Shown: piece by piece, positions 24,112 through 32,153 of the stretch
Position numbering within the stretch: the first letter of the stretch is position 1
How the letters are laid out: every line of letters starts with the position of its first letter
NCBI RefSeq assembly: GCF_004343705.1
Contig: NZ_SKFH01000049.1
Location: 1-37,404 of the forward strand
Origin: Flaviaesturariibacter aridisoli
Lineage (GTDB): Bacteria; Bacteroidota; Bacteroidia; Chitinophagales; Chitinophagaceae
Direction: 5' to 3'
Length of the DNA stretch: 37,404 nt
Position numbers and translations under genes: made by a program
The notes under the pieces: generated by a model
The model's input: only the letters and a program-made list of their open reading frames with translations
What the model was told of the DNA's origin: nothing
The model's database searches: none

Positions 24112-24879
24112 TTAGCTTACGGACTCTGCCCGCTCCCCTTTCACCCGCACCTTTCTGCGATACGAGGTAAAGAAGCTGTACCAGCGAAGCTTGAGTACGC
24201 CGAGAATGCCTTCTTTCACGATGCCTTTGCTCATTTTCGACTCGCCGAAAGTGCGGTCGGTAAACAGGATCGGCACTTCCTTGATGCGGAAGCCCAGTTT
24301 CCAGGCCGCGAATTTCATCTCGATTTGGAAAGCGTATCCCACAAAGTGGATCTCCTCGAAATTGATCGCCTCGAGCACGGCGCGCTTGTAGCACACAAAG
24401 CCGGCCGTGGGGTCGGCCACAGGCATCCAGAGGATCATCCGGGTGTAAACGGATGCGCCCTTCGAGAGGGCGATGCGGTCGGTGGGCCAGTTGTGCACGC
24501 CGCCGCCGCGCACATAGCGCGAGCCTACGGCCACGTCGGCGCCGCCGGTCTTACAGGCCGCATAGAGCTCCGGCAGCTTGGCAACGGGGTGCGAAAAGTC
24601 GGCATCCATCTCGAAGATGAATTCGTAGCCGTTCTTCTGCGCCCACTTGAACCCGTGAATATAAGCGGTGCCGAGGCCGAGCTTGCCGCGGCGCTCTTCC
24701 AGGAACAGCGTGCCGGCGTACTCGGACATAAGGCCGCGCACAATATCGGCTGTGCCGTCGGGCGATCCATCGTCGATGATGAGCACGTGGAAGTCTTGCT
24801 TCAGGTTCTGCACGGCGCGAATGATCGCTTCGACGTTGTCCTTTTCGTTATAGGTTGGTATTATGACTATCTTCTCCAC
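24112..24879 (-). CDS. Polyprenol-phosphate mannosyltransferase (DPM1-like GT2)
   Basis: 255 residues. GT-A fold: KIVIIPTYNEKDNVEAIIRAV, LIIDDGSPDGTADIVRGL, AYIHGFKWAQKNGYEFIFEMDADFSHPVAKLPEL with the metal-binding DAD, then GSRYVRGGGVHNWP and DPTAGFVCYKRAVLE. This is the typical soluble dolichyl-phosphate-mannose-synthase pattern. It makes polyprenyl-phosphate hexose, used as a lipid-linked donor on the periplasmic side for glycosylation. The start is a GTG at 24879 (no ATG is near the conserved KIVIIPTYNE). There is no C-terminal membrane domain. It sits 13 nt after the exonuclease gene. Confidence 0.93.
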   Translation of the reverse strand: MEKIVIIPTYNEKDNVEAIIRAVQNLKQDFHVLIIDDGSPDGTADIVRGLMSEYAGTLFLEERRGKLGLGTAYIHGFKWAQKNGYEFIFEMDADFSHPVAKLPELYAACKTGGADVAVGSRYVRGGGVHNWPTDRIALSKGASVYTRMILWMPVADPTAGFVCYKRAVLEAINFEEIHFVGYAFQIEMKFAAWKLGFRIKEVPILFTDRTFGESKMSKGIVKEGILGVLKLRWYSFFTSYRRKVRVKGERAESVS

Positions 24880-24892
24880 AAGCGGGGGCGGG

Positions 24893-25663
24893 TCAGGCTT
24901 TTTTCAGCATGATGCGGGTGTACAGTTCGGTGAGCTTCTGTTTCGTGTTCATCGGGAACTCACCCTTCATCATCCAGTCGTAGTATTGGGGCTCTGCCTT
25001 CAGCACATCTGCCACGGTGCGGCCCTTGTGCTTGCCGAAGTTGAACACCTCCACACCTTTTTCGTTATACACAAAGCGGCGGGCAAAGTCAATGATCTGG
25101 TCTTCACCCACGGCCTTGATCACCGTGTCGAGGGAGGTACCGAGCTGCGGGTAGCGTTCCACCTGTGCGAAAAGCACTTCGGCCGTGGCGTTGGCGTCCA
25201 CCTCGGCGCCGTGGGCGCCTTCGAGGCTTTTATCGCAATAAAATTTATAGGCGGCGGCAAGGTTTCGTTGCTCCATCTGGTGGTAGATCTTCTGCACGTC
25301 TACCACCTTGCGGCTTTTCATATCAAATTCGACATCGGCGCGGATGAATTCCTCCACCAGCAGCGGGATGTCGAGGCGGTAGGCATTGTAGCAGGCAAGG
25401 TCGCAGCCATCGAGGTACTGCTTCAGCTCCTGGGCCACGGCTTTGAACACCGGGGCGTCTTTCACCATCTCGTTGCTGATGCCGTGAATATCGACAATAG
25501 CCTGGGGAATCTCGATCGTCGGGTTGAGGAGCTTGCGCTTGACACTGCGCATCCCGTCGGGAAGCAGCTTGATGATCGCGATCTCCACGATCCGGTCCGT
25601 GGCCACGTTATTTCCGGTCGCTTCAATGTCAATAACGGCCAGAGGCTTCTTCAGTTGTAACAT
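24893..25663 (-). CDS. DnaQ-like 3'-5' exonuclease
   Basis: 256 residues. DEDDh exonuclease fold: AVIDIEATGNNVATDRIVEIA (Asp12, Glu14), DGCDLACYNAYRLDIPLLVEEF (third acidic residue) and LEGAHGAEVDANATAEVLF (His and last Asp). The C-terminus (FNFGKHKGRTVADVLKAEPQYYDWMMKGEFP) is the extra domain seen in exodeoxyribonuclease X-like proteins. It probably removes mononucleotides from 3' ends in repair or RNA/DNA turnover. It is not the polymerase III epsilon subunit by context. First gene of the three-gene operon with the GT2 and EamA genes; ATG at 25663. Confidence 0.92.
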   Translation of the reverse strand: MLQLKKPLAVIDIEATGNNVATDRIVEIAIIKLLPDGMRSVKRKLLNPTIEIPQAIVDIHGISNEMVKDAPVFKAVAQELKQYLDGCDLACYNAYRLDIPLLVEEFIRADVEFDMKSRKVVDVQKIYHQMEQRNLAAAYKFYCDKSLEGAHGAEVDANATAEVLFAQVERYPQLGTSLDTVIKAVGEDQIIDFARRFVYNEKGVEVFNFGKHKGRTVADVLKAEPQYYDWMMKGEFPMNTKQKLTELYTRIMLKKA

Positions 25664-25724
25664 GCGTGAGAATTCCAGTTTGCTTTAGAGGGGCTAAAGA
25701 TAGCTTTTTACGGGCGGGTAATTG

Positions 25725-27095
25725 TTAAGATTTGTCGGGAGCCAGTATCGTTTCGACGAGCGGCGGCAGGGCGAGACCGTCGTAATTGCCAGAGCTCATG
25801 AGCAGGACCACCGCGTTGCTGTAGTCGGTCCGGCCAAACCAGTCTTCGAGGGCAGCGCGGTCATTGAGCACCTGCACGCGCTCGTTGGCGAATCCGGCGC
25901 GGACGAGATCGGCCGGCAGGTCCGGCAGGCGCTTCAGCTCCAGCGCGTGTTTGGCGTAAAACACCACGCCTTCGTCGGCGGCATCGAGGGCGCCGGCATA
26001 TTCGTTCATGAAGTCGGCGTTGAGGCTGCTGTAGGTATGCAGCTCCAGCACGGCCAGCAGGCGCCGCTCCGGAAACTGCCGGCGCACGGCCTCGATGGTC
26101 GCCTTTACTTTGGAGGGCGCGTGGGCAAAGTCGCGGTATACGATTGTGTTCGCGTTTTCCCCCAGCAGCTCCAGGCGGCGGGCAGCGCCGGTGAAGCCGG
26201 CGATAGCGGCCGCGAAAGCTTCCGCCGTGAGGCCCAACTCGCGGCAAACCAGCCAGGCGGCGTGCAGGTTGAGCAGGTTGTGGTTCCCGAACACCTTGAG
26301 GGCGGTAGTTGCCCCGTCGATGGTGACCGTCGTGCGGCCAGCGTCGATACGGTGCGGCAGCACGCCGTAGGGCGCGTAGCGGATGTCGCTGCGGCGGGTT
26401 TCTTCCACCAGCTTTACCAGCTCGGGGTCGGTGTCGTTATAAATAAGAATACCGCCCTTTTCGATCATTCCGATAAAAATGCGGAACTGCTCGAGGTAAA
26501 AATCGAAGGTGGGAAAAACGTTGATATGGTCCCAGGCGATGCCGGTGAGTATGGCGATATGCGGGAACAGGAAGTGAAACTTGGGGCGTTTTTCGATGGC
26601 CGAAGCGGGGTATTCGTCGCCCTCGCACACGATCACGGGCGCGTCGGTGATGTTAACCGACTGGTCGAAGCCGGGAAGGCGGGCGCCTACCAGGTAGTCG
26701 AAGGCCTGCCCCGACTGGCGGAGCACATGCATGATCATGGAGGTGGTGGTGGTCTTGCCGTGCGAGCCGCCGACCACTACCCGCTGCTTGTCGCGGCTTT
26801 CCTGGAAAATGTATTCGGGGAAGGAGTAAATGGGCAGGTCCAGCTCGCGGGCGCGCTGCAGCTCGGGGTTGTCAAGGCGGGCGTGCATGCCGAGGATGAC
26901 CGCGTTGAGGCCGGCGTGGATGCGTTCGGGGTGCCAGCCCATTTCGGCGGGCAGCAGGCCTTCGGCCTGCAGGTTAGACAGGGCCGGCTCGAAGATCTCG
27001 TCGTCGGAGCCCGAAATCTGGTATCCTTTTCGCTTTAATGCTATGGCGAGCTGGTGCATCACCGACCCGCCTATGGAGATAAAATGGATATTCAT
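25725..27095 (-). CDS. mpl: Mur ligase, Mpl-like (murein peptide ligase)
   Basis: 456 residues from the ATG at 27095 (MNIHFISIGGSVMHQLAIALKRKGYQISGSDDEIFEP). An N-terminal UDP-MurNAc-type Rossmann domain carries the SGSDDEI motif, then VVVGGSHGKTTTTSMIMH (ATP loop about 108-122), CEGDEYPAS, GIAWDHINVFPTF, FGNHNLLNLHAAW, and a C-terminal domain with DFAHAPSKVKATIEAVRRQFPERRLLAVLELHTYSSL. The GSHGKTTT and DEYP patterns fit UDP-MurNAc:L-Ala-gamma-D-Glu-meso-DAP ligase, which reattaches recycled murein tripeptide. Divergent from the small lipoprotein gene; that gene's -7 box lies only 4 nt from this ATG. Confidence 0.92.
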   Translation of the reverse strand: MNIHFISIGGSVMHQLAIALKRKGYQISGSDDEIFEPALSNLQAEGLLPAEMGWHPERIHAGLNAVILGMHARLDNPELQRARELDLPIYSFPEYIFQESRDKQRVVVGGSHGKTTTTSMIMHVLRQSGQAFDYLVGARLPGFDQSVNITDAPVIVCEGDEYPASAIEKRPKFHFLFPHIAILTGIAWDHINVFPTFDFYLEQFRIFIGMIEKGGILIYNDTDPELVKLVEETRRSDIRYAPYGVLPHRIDAGRTTVTIDGATTALKVFGNHNLLNLHAAWLVCRELGLTAEAFAAAIAGFTGAARRLELLGENANTIVYRDFAHAPSKVKATIEAVRRQFPERRLLAVLELHTYSSLNADFMNEYAGALDAADEGVVFYAKHALELKRLPDLPADLVRAGFANERVQVLNDRAALEDWFGRTDYSNAVVLLMSSGNYDGLALPPLVETILAPDKS

Positions 27096-27098
27096 TCC

Positions 27099-27106
27099 TA
27101 CTTTTG
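27099..27106 (+). promoter_or_regulatory. -7 box of the lipoprotein-ytxJ pair
   Basis: TACTTTTG matches TAnnTTTG and lies 48 nt before the ATG at 27154. It is 4 nt from the ATG of the divergent mpl gene, so the two transcription units cannot be initiated independently without steric overlap. Confidence 0.6.
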
Positions 27107-27153
27107 GGGTAATATCCGGCAAATTAAACCGTTTATCATCAAACCTCCCGGTC

Positions 27154-27285
27154 ATGAAAAACAAAATCGCGTCCCTGGTACTGCTGAGCGCCCTGTCGCT
27201 GTCGCTGGCGTCCTGCTTTACCTCCCGCAGCAAGTATGGCTGCCCCGCTACCGCTTATAAGGAAGCGAAAAGCACGAAAATCTAG
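27154..27285 (+). CDS. Small lipoprotein upstream of ytxJ
   Basis: 43 residues: MKNKIASLVLLSALSLSLASC is a full lipoprotein signal (lipobox LASC, Cys21). The tail of 22 residues contains SKYGCPATAYKEAKS. I believe tiny lipoproteins with an SKYGCP motif are common in the phylum beside ytxJ (memory only). It is close to ytxJ (5-nt gap), so co-expressed. The lone Cys30 after lipidation is the only notable residue and might be a thiol partner. Function unknown. Confidence 0.78.
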   Translation: MKNKIASLVLLSALSLSLASCFTSRSKYGCPATAYKEAKSTKI

Positions 27286-27290
27286 TACCC

Positions 27291-27626
27291 ATGCAGTGGA
27301 CGACGCTAACCTCCGAGGAGCAGCTCATCGAGCTCATCAGCCGCTCCCGTGAAACACCCCAGGTCATTTTCAAGCACAGCACCCGTTGTTCCATCAGCAG
27401 CGTGGCCTTCCAGCGGATCGACAAGGCGCAGAAGCCCCCGGCCACCGATTTCTGGTTGCTGGATGTGCTGACAAGCCGCCCCCTTTCCCAACAGGTCGCC
27501 CAGCGCTTCGGCGTGAACCACGAGTCGCCCCAGGTGCTCGTGATCAAGAACGGCGAATGCGTATATGACGATAGCCACCTCGGCATTTCGATGCAGGACA
27601 TCGCCAGCCAGGTGCTGATGGCGTAG
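27291..27626 (+). CDS. ytxJ: Bacillithiol system redox-active protein YtxJ
   Basis: 111-residue thioredoxin-fold protein. VIFKHSTRCSISSVAF contains the single conserved Cys33 in the TRCSIS motif, followed by FWLLDVLTSRPLSQQVAQRFGVNHESPQVLVIKNGECVYDDSHLGIS with the cis-Pro loop (SPQ). This is the DUF2847/YtxJ family, proposed monothiol bacilliredoxin-like proteins acting on bacillithiol mixed disulfides. It implies that this organism makes bacillithiol. ATG at 27291. Confidence 0.93.
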   Translation: MQWTTLTSEEQLIELISRSRETPQVIFKHSTRCSISSVAFQRIDKAQKPPATDFWLLDVLTSRPLSQQVAQRFGVNHESPQVLVIKNGECVYDDSHLGISMQDIASQVLMA

Positions 27627-27684
27627 GCTCCGGCTGCGCTCAGCCTGGCAGGTTACGCCAGTTGTCATCATCTGCTTGTCGCAG

Positions 27685-27711
27685 GATCAATCGTGAATCG
27701 TCAATAGTTCG
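27685..27711. repeat. Heptad aatcgtg phrase overlapping a gene end
   Basis: AATCGTG AATCGTC AATAGTT in steps of seven, reverse complement of the phrase at 18769-18790 (15 nt identical). It overlaps the last codons of the 374-aa gene, encoding LLTIHD and its stop. Confidence 0.6.
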
Positions 27712-28811
27712 TTCTGTAAAGCGGGAACCGTGTTTTCTTTCTTCCCTTTCCAGGCAAAGCCCTCCGGTCTTATTTTCCAGATAAATCCATCCAGCACGTA
27801 GTGTGTCAGCTGCGGCAGCGCCAGCAGCGGCACGATCAGCGCGAGCAGCGGCTTCGACAGGTCGAGCTGCCAGCGAACGGTGCCGAACACACGCGCGTGC
27901 TCCTTCCACAATACAACATCCCAGAGTCCTTCCTCGAGCCAGGCAAACAAGAATAACGCGCCCAGGAACAGCACCAGTCCGCGAAGGCTGAACAGGTAGC
28001 GCAGCAAACGGGTACCCCGCCCCTGCTGCACGTATTCCTTGCGGCCGTAGATCCACACCAGCGCCATGTAAGGCACGCCGTGGCTGATCACGTTGGTGAG
28101 AGTAAAAGCCAGGTCGCCGTTGAAATAAACGATCCCGAAATACCAGCTCCCGGCCGTTCCGGCCACCAGCAGCAGGCGGGCTGCGTTGACCGAACGGGCG
28201 CGCCAGCTGCGGATCATTTCAGAAACGATGTAGACGAGCAGTAGAACTACGTAAAGGGCCGTTATCCACGGCAGCAGGCGGGGTTGGTTCAGGTAAAGGA
28301 AATCGCCGTCCACGAACCAGTCGAAGCGGCGTTTGCCGCCCAGGTGCCACCAGAGCAGCGGGTAAAGCGTCACGCCATAAATCGTCCAGCGGTCGATGCA
28401 GGCGAAAAGGCCCTCCTTTGGCTCGCGGCGGCTGTAGATGCGCAGGAAACCGTACTGCTGCCGCACGAAATGAAATACGGCCGCATAGGCGAGCACCCGC
28501 CAGAAAAAGGCCGGGCTGCTGCTGTAGGCCAGCACGCCGGCCACATAGCACAGGGCGGGTATCCCCCAAAGCAGCCCTCCGTGCCGGGCCCGCGCAGCCG
28601 GGTCGAAATAGGTGCGGTACAGCGTGCTGTACACGTGGGCCACGTCTACCAGCAACACCAGCAGCACCCAGCCCGCCTCGGAGACCGCGCCATTCCCCGA
28701 GAAAAAGGAAGGAAAGAGAAAGAGTGCCGCCAGCGCCAGGAACGGCGGCGCCAGGATAAAGGCGCTGTCCACCGCGGCCGATCCGATCCAGGGTTGGGTA
28801 TGCTTAGCCAT
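27687..28811 (-). CDS. Unknown polytopic membrane protein (polyamine cluster)
   Basis: 374 residues with roughly nine to ten membrane helices (ILAPPFLALAALFLFPSFF, AGWVLLVLLVDVAHVYSTLY, LLPWITALYVVLLLVYIVSEM, AFTLTNVISHGVPYMALVWIYG, LVLFLGALFLFAWL, LLALIVPLLALPQLTHYVLDGFIW). Several His lie in or near helices: DVAHVYSTLYRTY, AVFHFVRQQYGF, NVISHGVPYMAL and LTHYVLDGFIWK, a pattern suggesting metal or haem binding. I do not recognise the family. Its start overlaps the stop of the upstream Tat flavoprotein by 8 nt (ATGGCTAA), so it is coupled to the cluster. The C-terminus LLTIHD is encoded by a repeat phrase, so it may have been remodelled. A transporter or membrane partner is inferred. Confidence 0.8.
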   Translation of the reverse strand: MAKHTQPWIGSAAVDSAFILAPPFLALAALFLFPSFFSGNGAVSEAGWVLLVLLVDVAHVYSTLYRTYFDPAARARHGGLLWGIPALCYVAGVLAYSSSPAFFWRVLAYAAVFHFVRQQYGFLRIYSRREPKEGLFACIDRWTIYGVTLYPLLWWHLGGKRRFDWFVDGDFLYLNQPRLLPWITALYVVLLLVYIVSEMIRSWRARSVNAARLLLVAGTAGSWYFGIVYFNGDLAFTLTNVISHGVPYMALVWIYGRKEYVQQGRGTRLLRYLFSLRGLVLFLGALFLFAWLEEGLWDVVLWKEHARVFGTVRWQLDLSKPLLALIVPLLALPQLTHYVLDGFIWKIRPEGFAWKGKKENTVPALQNELLTIHD

Positions 28812-30405
28812 GGGTTTCTATTTGACGGGCGGCGTTCAGTCCCTGGTAAAATGCCTCTTCAAAAATGCTGATCCCCGCCAGGTCGCTGTGGGCGAAATGA
28901 ACCCGCCGGTGTGGCGCGGTGGCGAGGGTGGCCCGTTCCGGGCCGAGCAGCAGGCCGGGCAGCGGTTGTGCCATTGCGTGCCCCCACAGCAGGACGTCGA
29001 GTCGCTTCGTGGCGGCGCGGATGTTGGCATGCACCCGCTCCAGGTCAGTGAACGCCAGGGCCGCCCAGTCGGCATGGCTGCGGCCATAAGCCGCGCGCCG
29101 CGCCGCTTCCGGCGAAGCATCCGTGAGCGGCTGGTACCAGGTGATGTTGCGCCGGCCTGATGCCGCGCGGATCAACTGGTGCGTGGCGGTTACATACCCA
29201 AGCGAAGGACTGTCGTAGATCACATTATCCCAGCAGGCACCCGTTCCCGGAAGCTCTTCCAGCCCGTCTACTTCCAGGTTGGCCACCAGCCAGGGTGTAT
29301 AATGCAGCTGGCGATGCACTTTGTCCAGGCGCGCCTCGTCTTGCAACAGGCGGGCGGCCACGAATTGCGGTACCGCCAAAATGCAATGACGCGCGGAATA
29401 GCCCGTAATCTTTTTTGTGGCAACATCGAGTACGTCCACGCGCACGCGCTCTTTACCCGGCTCCACCCGGAGCGCCAGCTGGCCCGTGCGCACCTTTCCT
29501 GCTAATTCTTTTTGCAGGGCTTTTACAAGAAAGCCATTGCCTTCGGGCCAGGTGAGCACGTCGCTGGTCGCGGCGTTGACGCCGCGTCCTTTGCGGGCGG
29601 CGAAATAATGAATGCCTGCCCAGGCACTCACCACATCGTGACGGGCACCGAAATCGTCGCGGGTGCAATAGTCGGCGTACCAGTGTACGTAGCGACTGCG
29701 GTATCCTTCGCGTTCGAGCCATTGCCGGAAACTAAGCCGGTCGAGGCCCGCAAAGCTGTCGTCGCGGCTGGAGGCGTCGAGCGGGATGGCAAAGGCGGGA
29801 CGGCCGTCGCGGCCGATGGCCTTGCGGAAGTCGTCCATTTGCTTGAGGAAGCGCTCCACTTCGCGGAGGTCGTTGGCGCCCAGGCCGAAGTGCGGCACGA
29901 GGCCCTCCTGCCAGCGGCCGTTGATAAAGAGGCGCTCCTGCGGGTCGAAGCACAAGTGGTATTCGTTGTATTGCGGAAGGCCGTTGGCGGCAAAGCCGGT
30001 AACGACACCGGCTTCCTGTAGAAATACAAGGTACTCCTGCAGGTCGTTGTTGGGCGTAGGCACATAGTGCGCGCCCCAGGGATAGGCCGACACGCTGTTG
30101 CGGCCGCCGCGGGCGTTGCCACCGGCTTCGTCTTCGAGGTCGAGCACCAGCAGGTCGGTCGTGCCGCCACGGTGCAGCGCCCGCGCCGCTGAGAGCCCGC
30201 TGACGCCGGCGCCGACTATCAGCACGTCCACGTCCTGGTACCCTGCGGCGTGCGGCGGTGCTTTCGTGTCGCGCAGCAGGTGGCCCACGGCGGCATTGGC
30301 GCCCACGATGGATCCCGGCACTGGTCCCGCGCCACGCGTGCCACAGGAAGCGAGCCCGAGGAGCCCGAGCGAAAGCCGCAGGAAATCGCGCCGGCTGTGA
30401 CTCAT
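28804..30405 (-). CDS. Tat-exported FAD amine oxidase-like protein
   Basis: 533 residues from the ATG at 30405 (MSHSRRDFLRLSLGLLGLASC). SRRDFLR is a twin-arginine motif, and LASC (Cys21) a lipobox, so it should be a folded Tat-exported lipoprotein. FAD-binding VDVLIVGAGVSGLSAARAL (GAGVSG about 65-70) and an acidic LLVLDLEDEAGGNARGG, then AYPWGAHYVP, WPEGNGFLVKAL and YVTATHQ. It resembles flavin-containing amine oxidases/phytoene-dehydrogenase-like NAD(P)-binding proteins. The C-terminal RVHFAHSDLAGISIFEEAFYQGLNAAR matches the closing FAD-binding segment of these oxidases. The ATGA overlap with the speE-like gene points to an oxidation step on a polyamine-type product at the outer face of the membrane; substrate inferred only. 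Confidence 0.87.
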   Translation of the reverse strand: MSHSRRDFLRLSLGLLGLASCGTRGAGPVPGSIVGANAAVGHLLRDTKAPPHAAGYQDVDVLIVGAGVSGLSAARALHRGGTTDLLVLDLEDEAGGNARGGRNSVSAYPWGAHYVPTPNNDLQEYLVFLQEAGVVTGFAANGLPQYNEYHLCFDPQERLFINGRWQEGLVPHFGLGANDLREVERFLKQMDDFRKAIGRDGRPAFAIPLDASSRDDSFAGLDRLSFRQWLEREGYRSRYVHWYADYCTRDDFGARHDVVSAWAGIHYFAARKGRGVNAATSDVLTWPEGNGFLVKALQKELAGKVRTGQLALRVEPGKERVRVDVLDVATKKITGYSARHCILAVPQFVAARLLQDEARLDKVHRQLHYTPWLVANLEVDGLEELPGTGACWDNVIYDSPSLGYVTATHQLIRAASGRRNITWYQPLTDASPEAARRAAYGRSHADWAALAFTDLERVHANIRAATKRLDVLLWGHAMAQPLPGLLLGPERATLATAPHRRVHFAHSDLAGISIFEEAFYQGLNAARQIETHG

Positions 30406-31928
30406 GGCTCCAGGTATTTGCCCCACTCCTCTTCGAAATAATGCACGAGCAGTTGGTTGTTGAGCTTGTTTACCCCCACGGCTACCGGGCTGCGCATGTC
30501 TTCCGGAAACACCAGCATCTGCTGCAGCGTGGCCGCATTGAGGTAGCGCAGTCCGGAGGGCAGGCTTTGCGGGATCGGGTCGCCGCCTTCATGGCGGGCC
30601 ATGATGTACCCCCACTCGCCGAAGGAAGGCACATAGTTGTGGTACGGTATCGTTTGCAGACCTGCCGAGCGAATGGTGCTGTCCACACACCAGAAGCTGC
30701 GGGGCGCCACATAGGGCGACGTGCTTTGCACCACGGCCACCCCGCCGGGAGCCAGCGTGCGGGCCACGAGGTTGTAAAAGAGATTGGTATAGAGTTTCCC
30801 CACCGCGTAGCTGGAGGGGTCGGGAAAATCAATGATGATCGCGTCGAAGCGGCTGCGGTTTTGCCGCAGCCATACGAACGCGTCGGCGTTGGTCACGCGC
30901 ACCTTCGGATCGAGCAGCGAGCGCCGGTTCAATTGCGTAAGAATCTCCTGGTGGCTGAAAAGGCGCGTCATAGCGGGGTCGAGGTCTACGAGCTGCACCT
31001 GTTGCACCGAAGGATAGCGCAGGATTTCACGCACGGCCAGGCCATCGCCGCCGCCGAGCACCAACACGTTGCGCGGGGCGCCTACCAGCGACAACGCCGG
31101 GTGCACCAGCGCTTCGTGGTAGCGGTATTCGTCGGCCGAGCTGAATTGGAGGTTGCCATTGAGAAAAAGCCGCAGCTCGCGCTTGTTGCGGGTGAGCACG
31201 ATCCGCTGGTAGGGCGTAGACGTCGCATACACGACCTGGTCGTTGTAGGTCATCGTCTCGCTGAAGCTCATGACCGAATCGGAAAAGACAAATACGAGCA
31301 ACTGTCCCGCAATGAGCAGGGCGGCGCTCACCTGCAGGGCAACGCCCCCGCGCAGCTCGCGGCGGAAGCGGCGCGACAGGTACCAGCCGACGGCTATGTT
31401 GAGGATGCCAAAAAATAAGGCCGTGCGGATCAGGCCAAGCCGCGGCACTAGAAGCAGCGGAAAGAGCAGCGAGGCGAGCAGCGCGCCGATGTAGTCAACT
31501 GTAAACACGCGGCTCACGAGGTCGCGGAACTCCACCTTGTCCTTCAGGATCCGCATCAGCAGCGGCAACTCGAGCCCAACAAGCGCACCGGTGAGGGCCA
31601 CCAGCGCATACAGCACGATGCGGAAGGAAGCGACCAGCGGAAAGACGACGAACAGCAGCGCCGCGGAAAAGCCGCCGACAAAGCCGACCAGCAATTCGAT
31701 GCGGATGAACCATTCGAGCAGGTTGCCCCGCAGGTAGCGCGACAGCCAGGAGCCGATACCCATCGCAAACAGGTATACCCCGATGATGGTGCTGAACTGC
31801 GTGACGCTGTCGCCCAAAAGGTACGACGCCAGGGTGCCCGCAACGAGCTCGTAAATGAGTCCGCAGGTAGCGATGATGAATACGGCCAGCAGGAGCAGCC
31901 AGTGGGCTTCGGTCTTTTGTCGGGGCAT
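30402..31928 (-). CDS. Membrane-fused spermidine synthase-like protein
   Basis: 508 residues. N-terminal half (about 10-215) has seven predicted membrane helices (LLLAVFIIATCGLIYELVAG, IIGVYLFAMGIGSWLSRYL ...). C-terminal half is a spermidine synthase domain. FLNGNLQFSSADEYRYHEALVHPAL (about 256-279) has the canonical Gln, Asp-Glu, Tyr-His-Glu and His-Pro positions. LVLGGGDGLAVREIL (GGGDG about 292-296) binds decarboxylated SAM; VDLDP and IIIDFPDPSSYAVGKLY supply the acidic residues. It likely transfers an aminopropyl group at the membrane. Such membrane-fused forms are known beside DUF350 and speD. The stop overlaps the flavoprotein start (ATGA); it starts 2 nt after DUF350. The acceptor amine is unknown. 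Confidence 0.92.
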   Translation of the reverse strand: MPRQKTEAHWLLLLAVFIIATCGLIYELVAGTLASYLLGDSVTQFSTIIGVYLFAMGIGSWLSRYLRGNLLEWFIRIELLVGFVGGFSAALLFVVFPLVASFRIVLYALVALTGALVGLELPLLMRILKDKVEFRDLVSRVFTVDYIGALLASLLFPLLLVPRLGLIRTALFFGILNIAVGWYLSRRFRRELRGGVALQVSAALLIAGQLLVFVFSDSVMSFSETMTYNDQVVYATSTPYQRIVLTRNKRELRLFLNGNLQFSSADEYRYHEALVHPALSLVGAPRNVLVLGGGDGLAVREILRYPSVQQVQLVDLDPAMTRLFSHQEILTQLNRRSLLDPKVRVTNADAFVWLRQNRSRFDAIIIDFPDPSSYAVGKLYTNLFYNLVARTLAPGGVAVVQSTSPYVAPRSFWCVDSTIRSAGLQTIPYHNYVPSFGEWGYIMARHEGGDPIPQSLPSGLRYLNAATLQQMLVFPEDMRSPVAVGVNKLNNQLLVHYFEEEWGKYLEP

Positions 31929-31930
31929 GA

Positions 31931-32134
31931 TCAGTGAATAGCCGATGCGATGATGATGGCCATGGAAAGCATGAAGAAGCCGGCCAGCACGGCCACCGCC
32001 ATGTTCTTGTTTTCGAGGATCTCGCGGCGGATGTTGTGCTTCGGGGTCAGTATTTCTACCAGCACAAAGCAGATCACCAGGATGATGATCCCGAGAAAGG
32101 AATACAGGACAGAATTGGTAATTGCCTGGGACAT
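31931..32134 (-). CDS. DUF350 family membrane protein
   Basis: 67 residues. Two membrane helices: SVLYSFLGIIILVICFVLVEILTP and NMAVAVLAGFFMLSMAIIIASAIH, joined by KHNIRREILENKN. The pattern (first helix, ELTP-like turn, IRxEILENKN, NxAVAxxAGFxxxSxAIIIxxAI) is that of DUF350, a small inner-membrane family often found with polyamine-synthesis genes. No enzymatic residues; probable structural or channel subunit. ATG at 32134; gap of 2 nt to speE and 19 nt from the 60-aa gene. Confidence 0.9.
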   Translation of the reverse strand: MSQAITNSVLYSFLGIIILVICFVLVEILTPKHNIRREILENKNMAVAVLAGFFMLSMAIIIASAIH

Positions 32135-32153
32135 ATGTGTCGGATTTAGCGGG

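Noticed and set aside
23177-24394. 405-aa minus-strand frame overlapping the EamA and GT2 genes
   Set aside because: It is out of frame with two well-supported genes on the same strand and is Arg/His-rich without motifs.
25722-27038. 438-aa open frame antisense to mpl
   Set aside because: Shadow of a clear Mur ligase; no start signals or domains.
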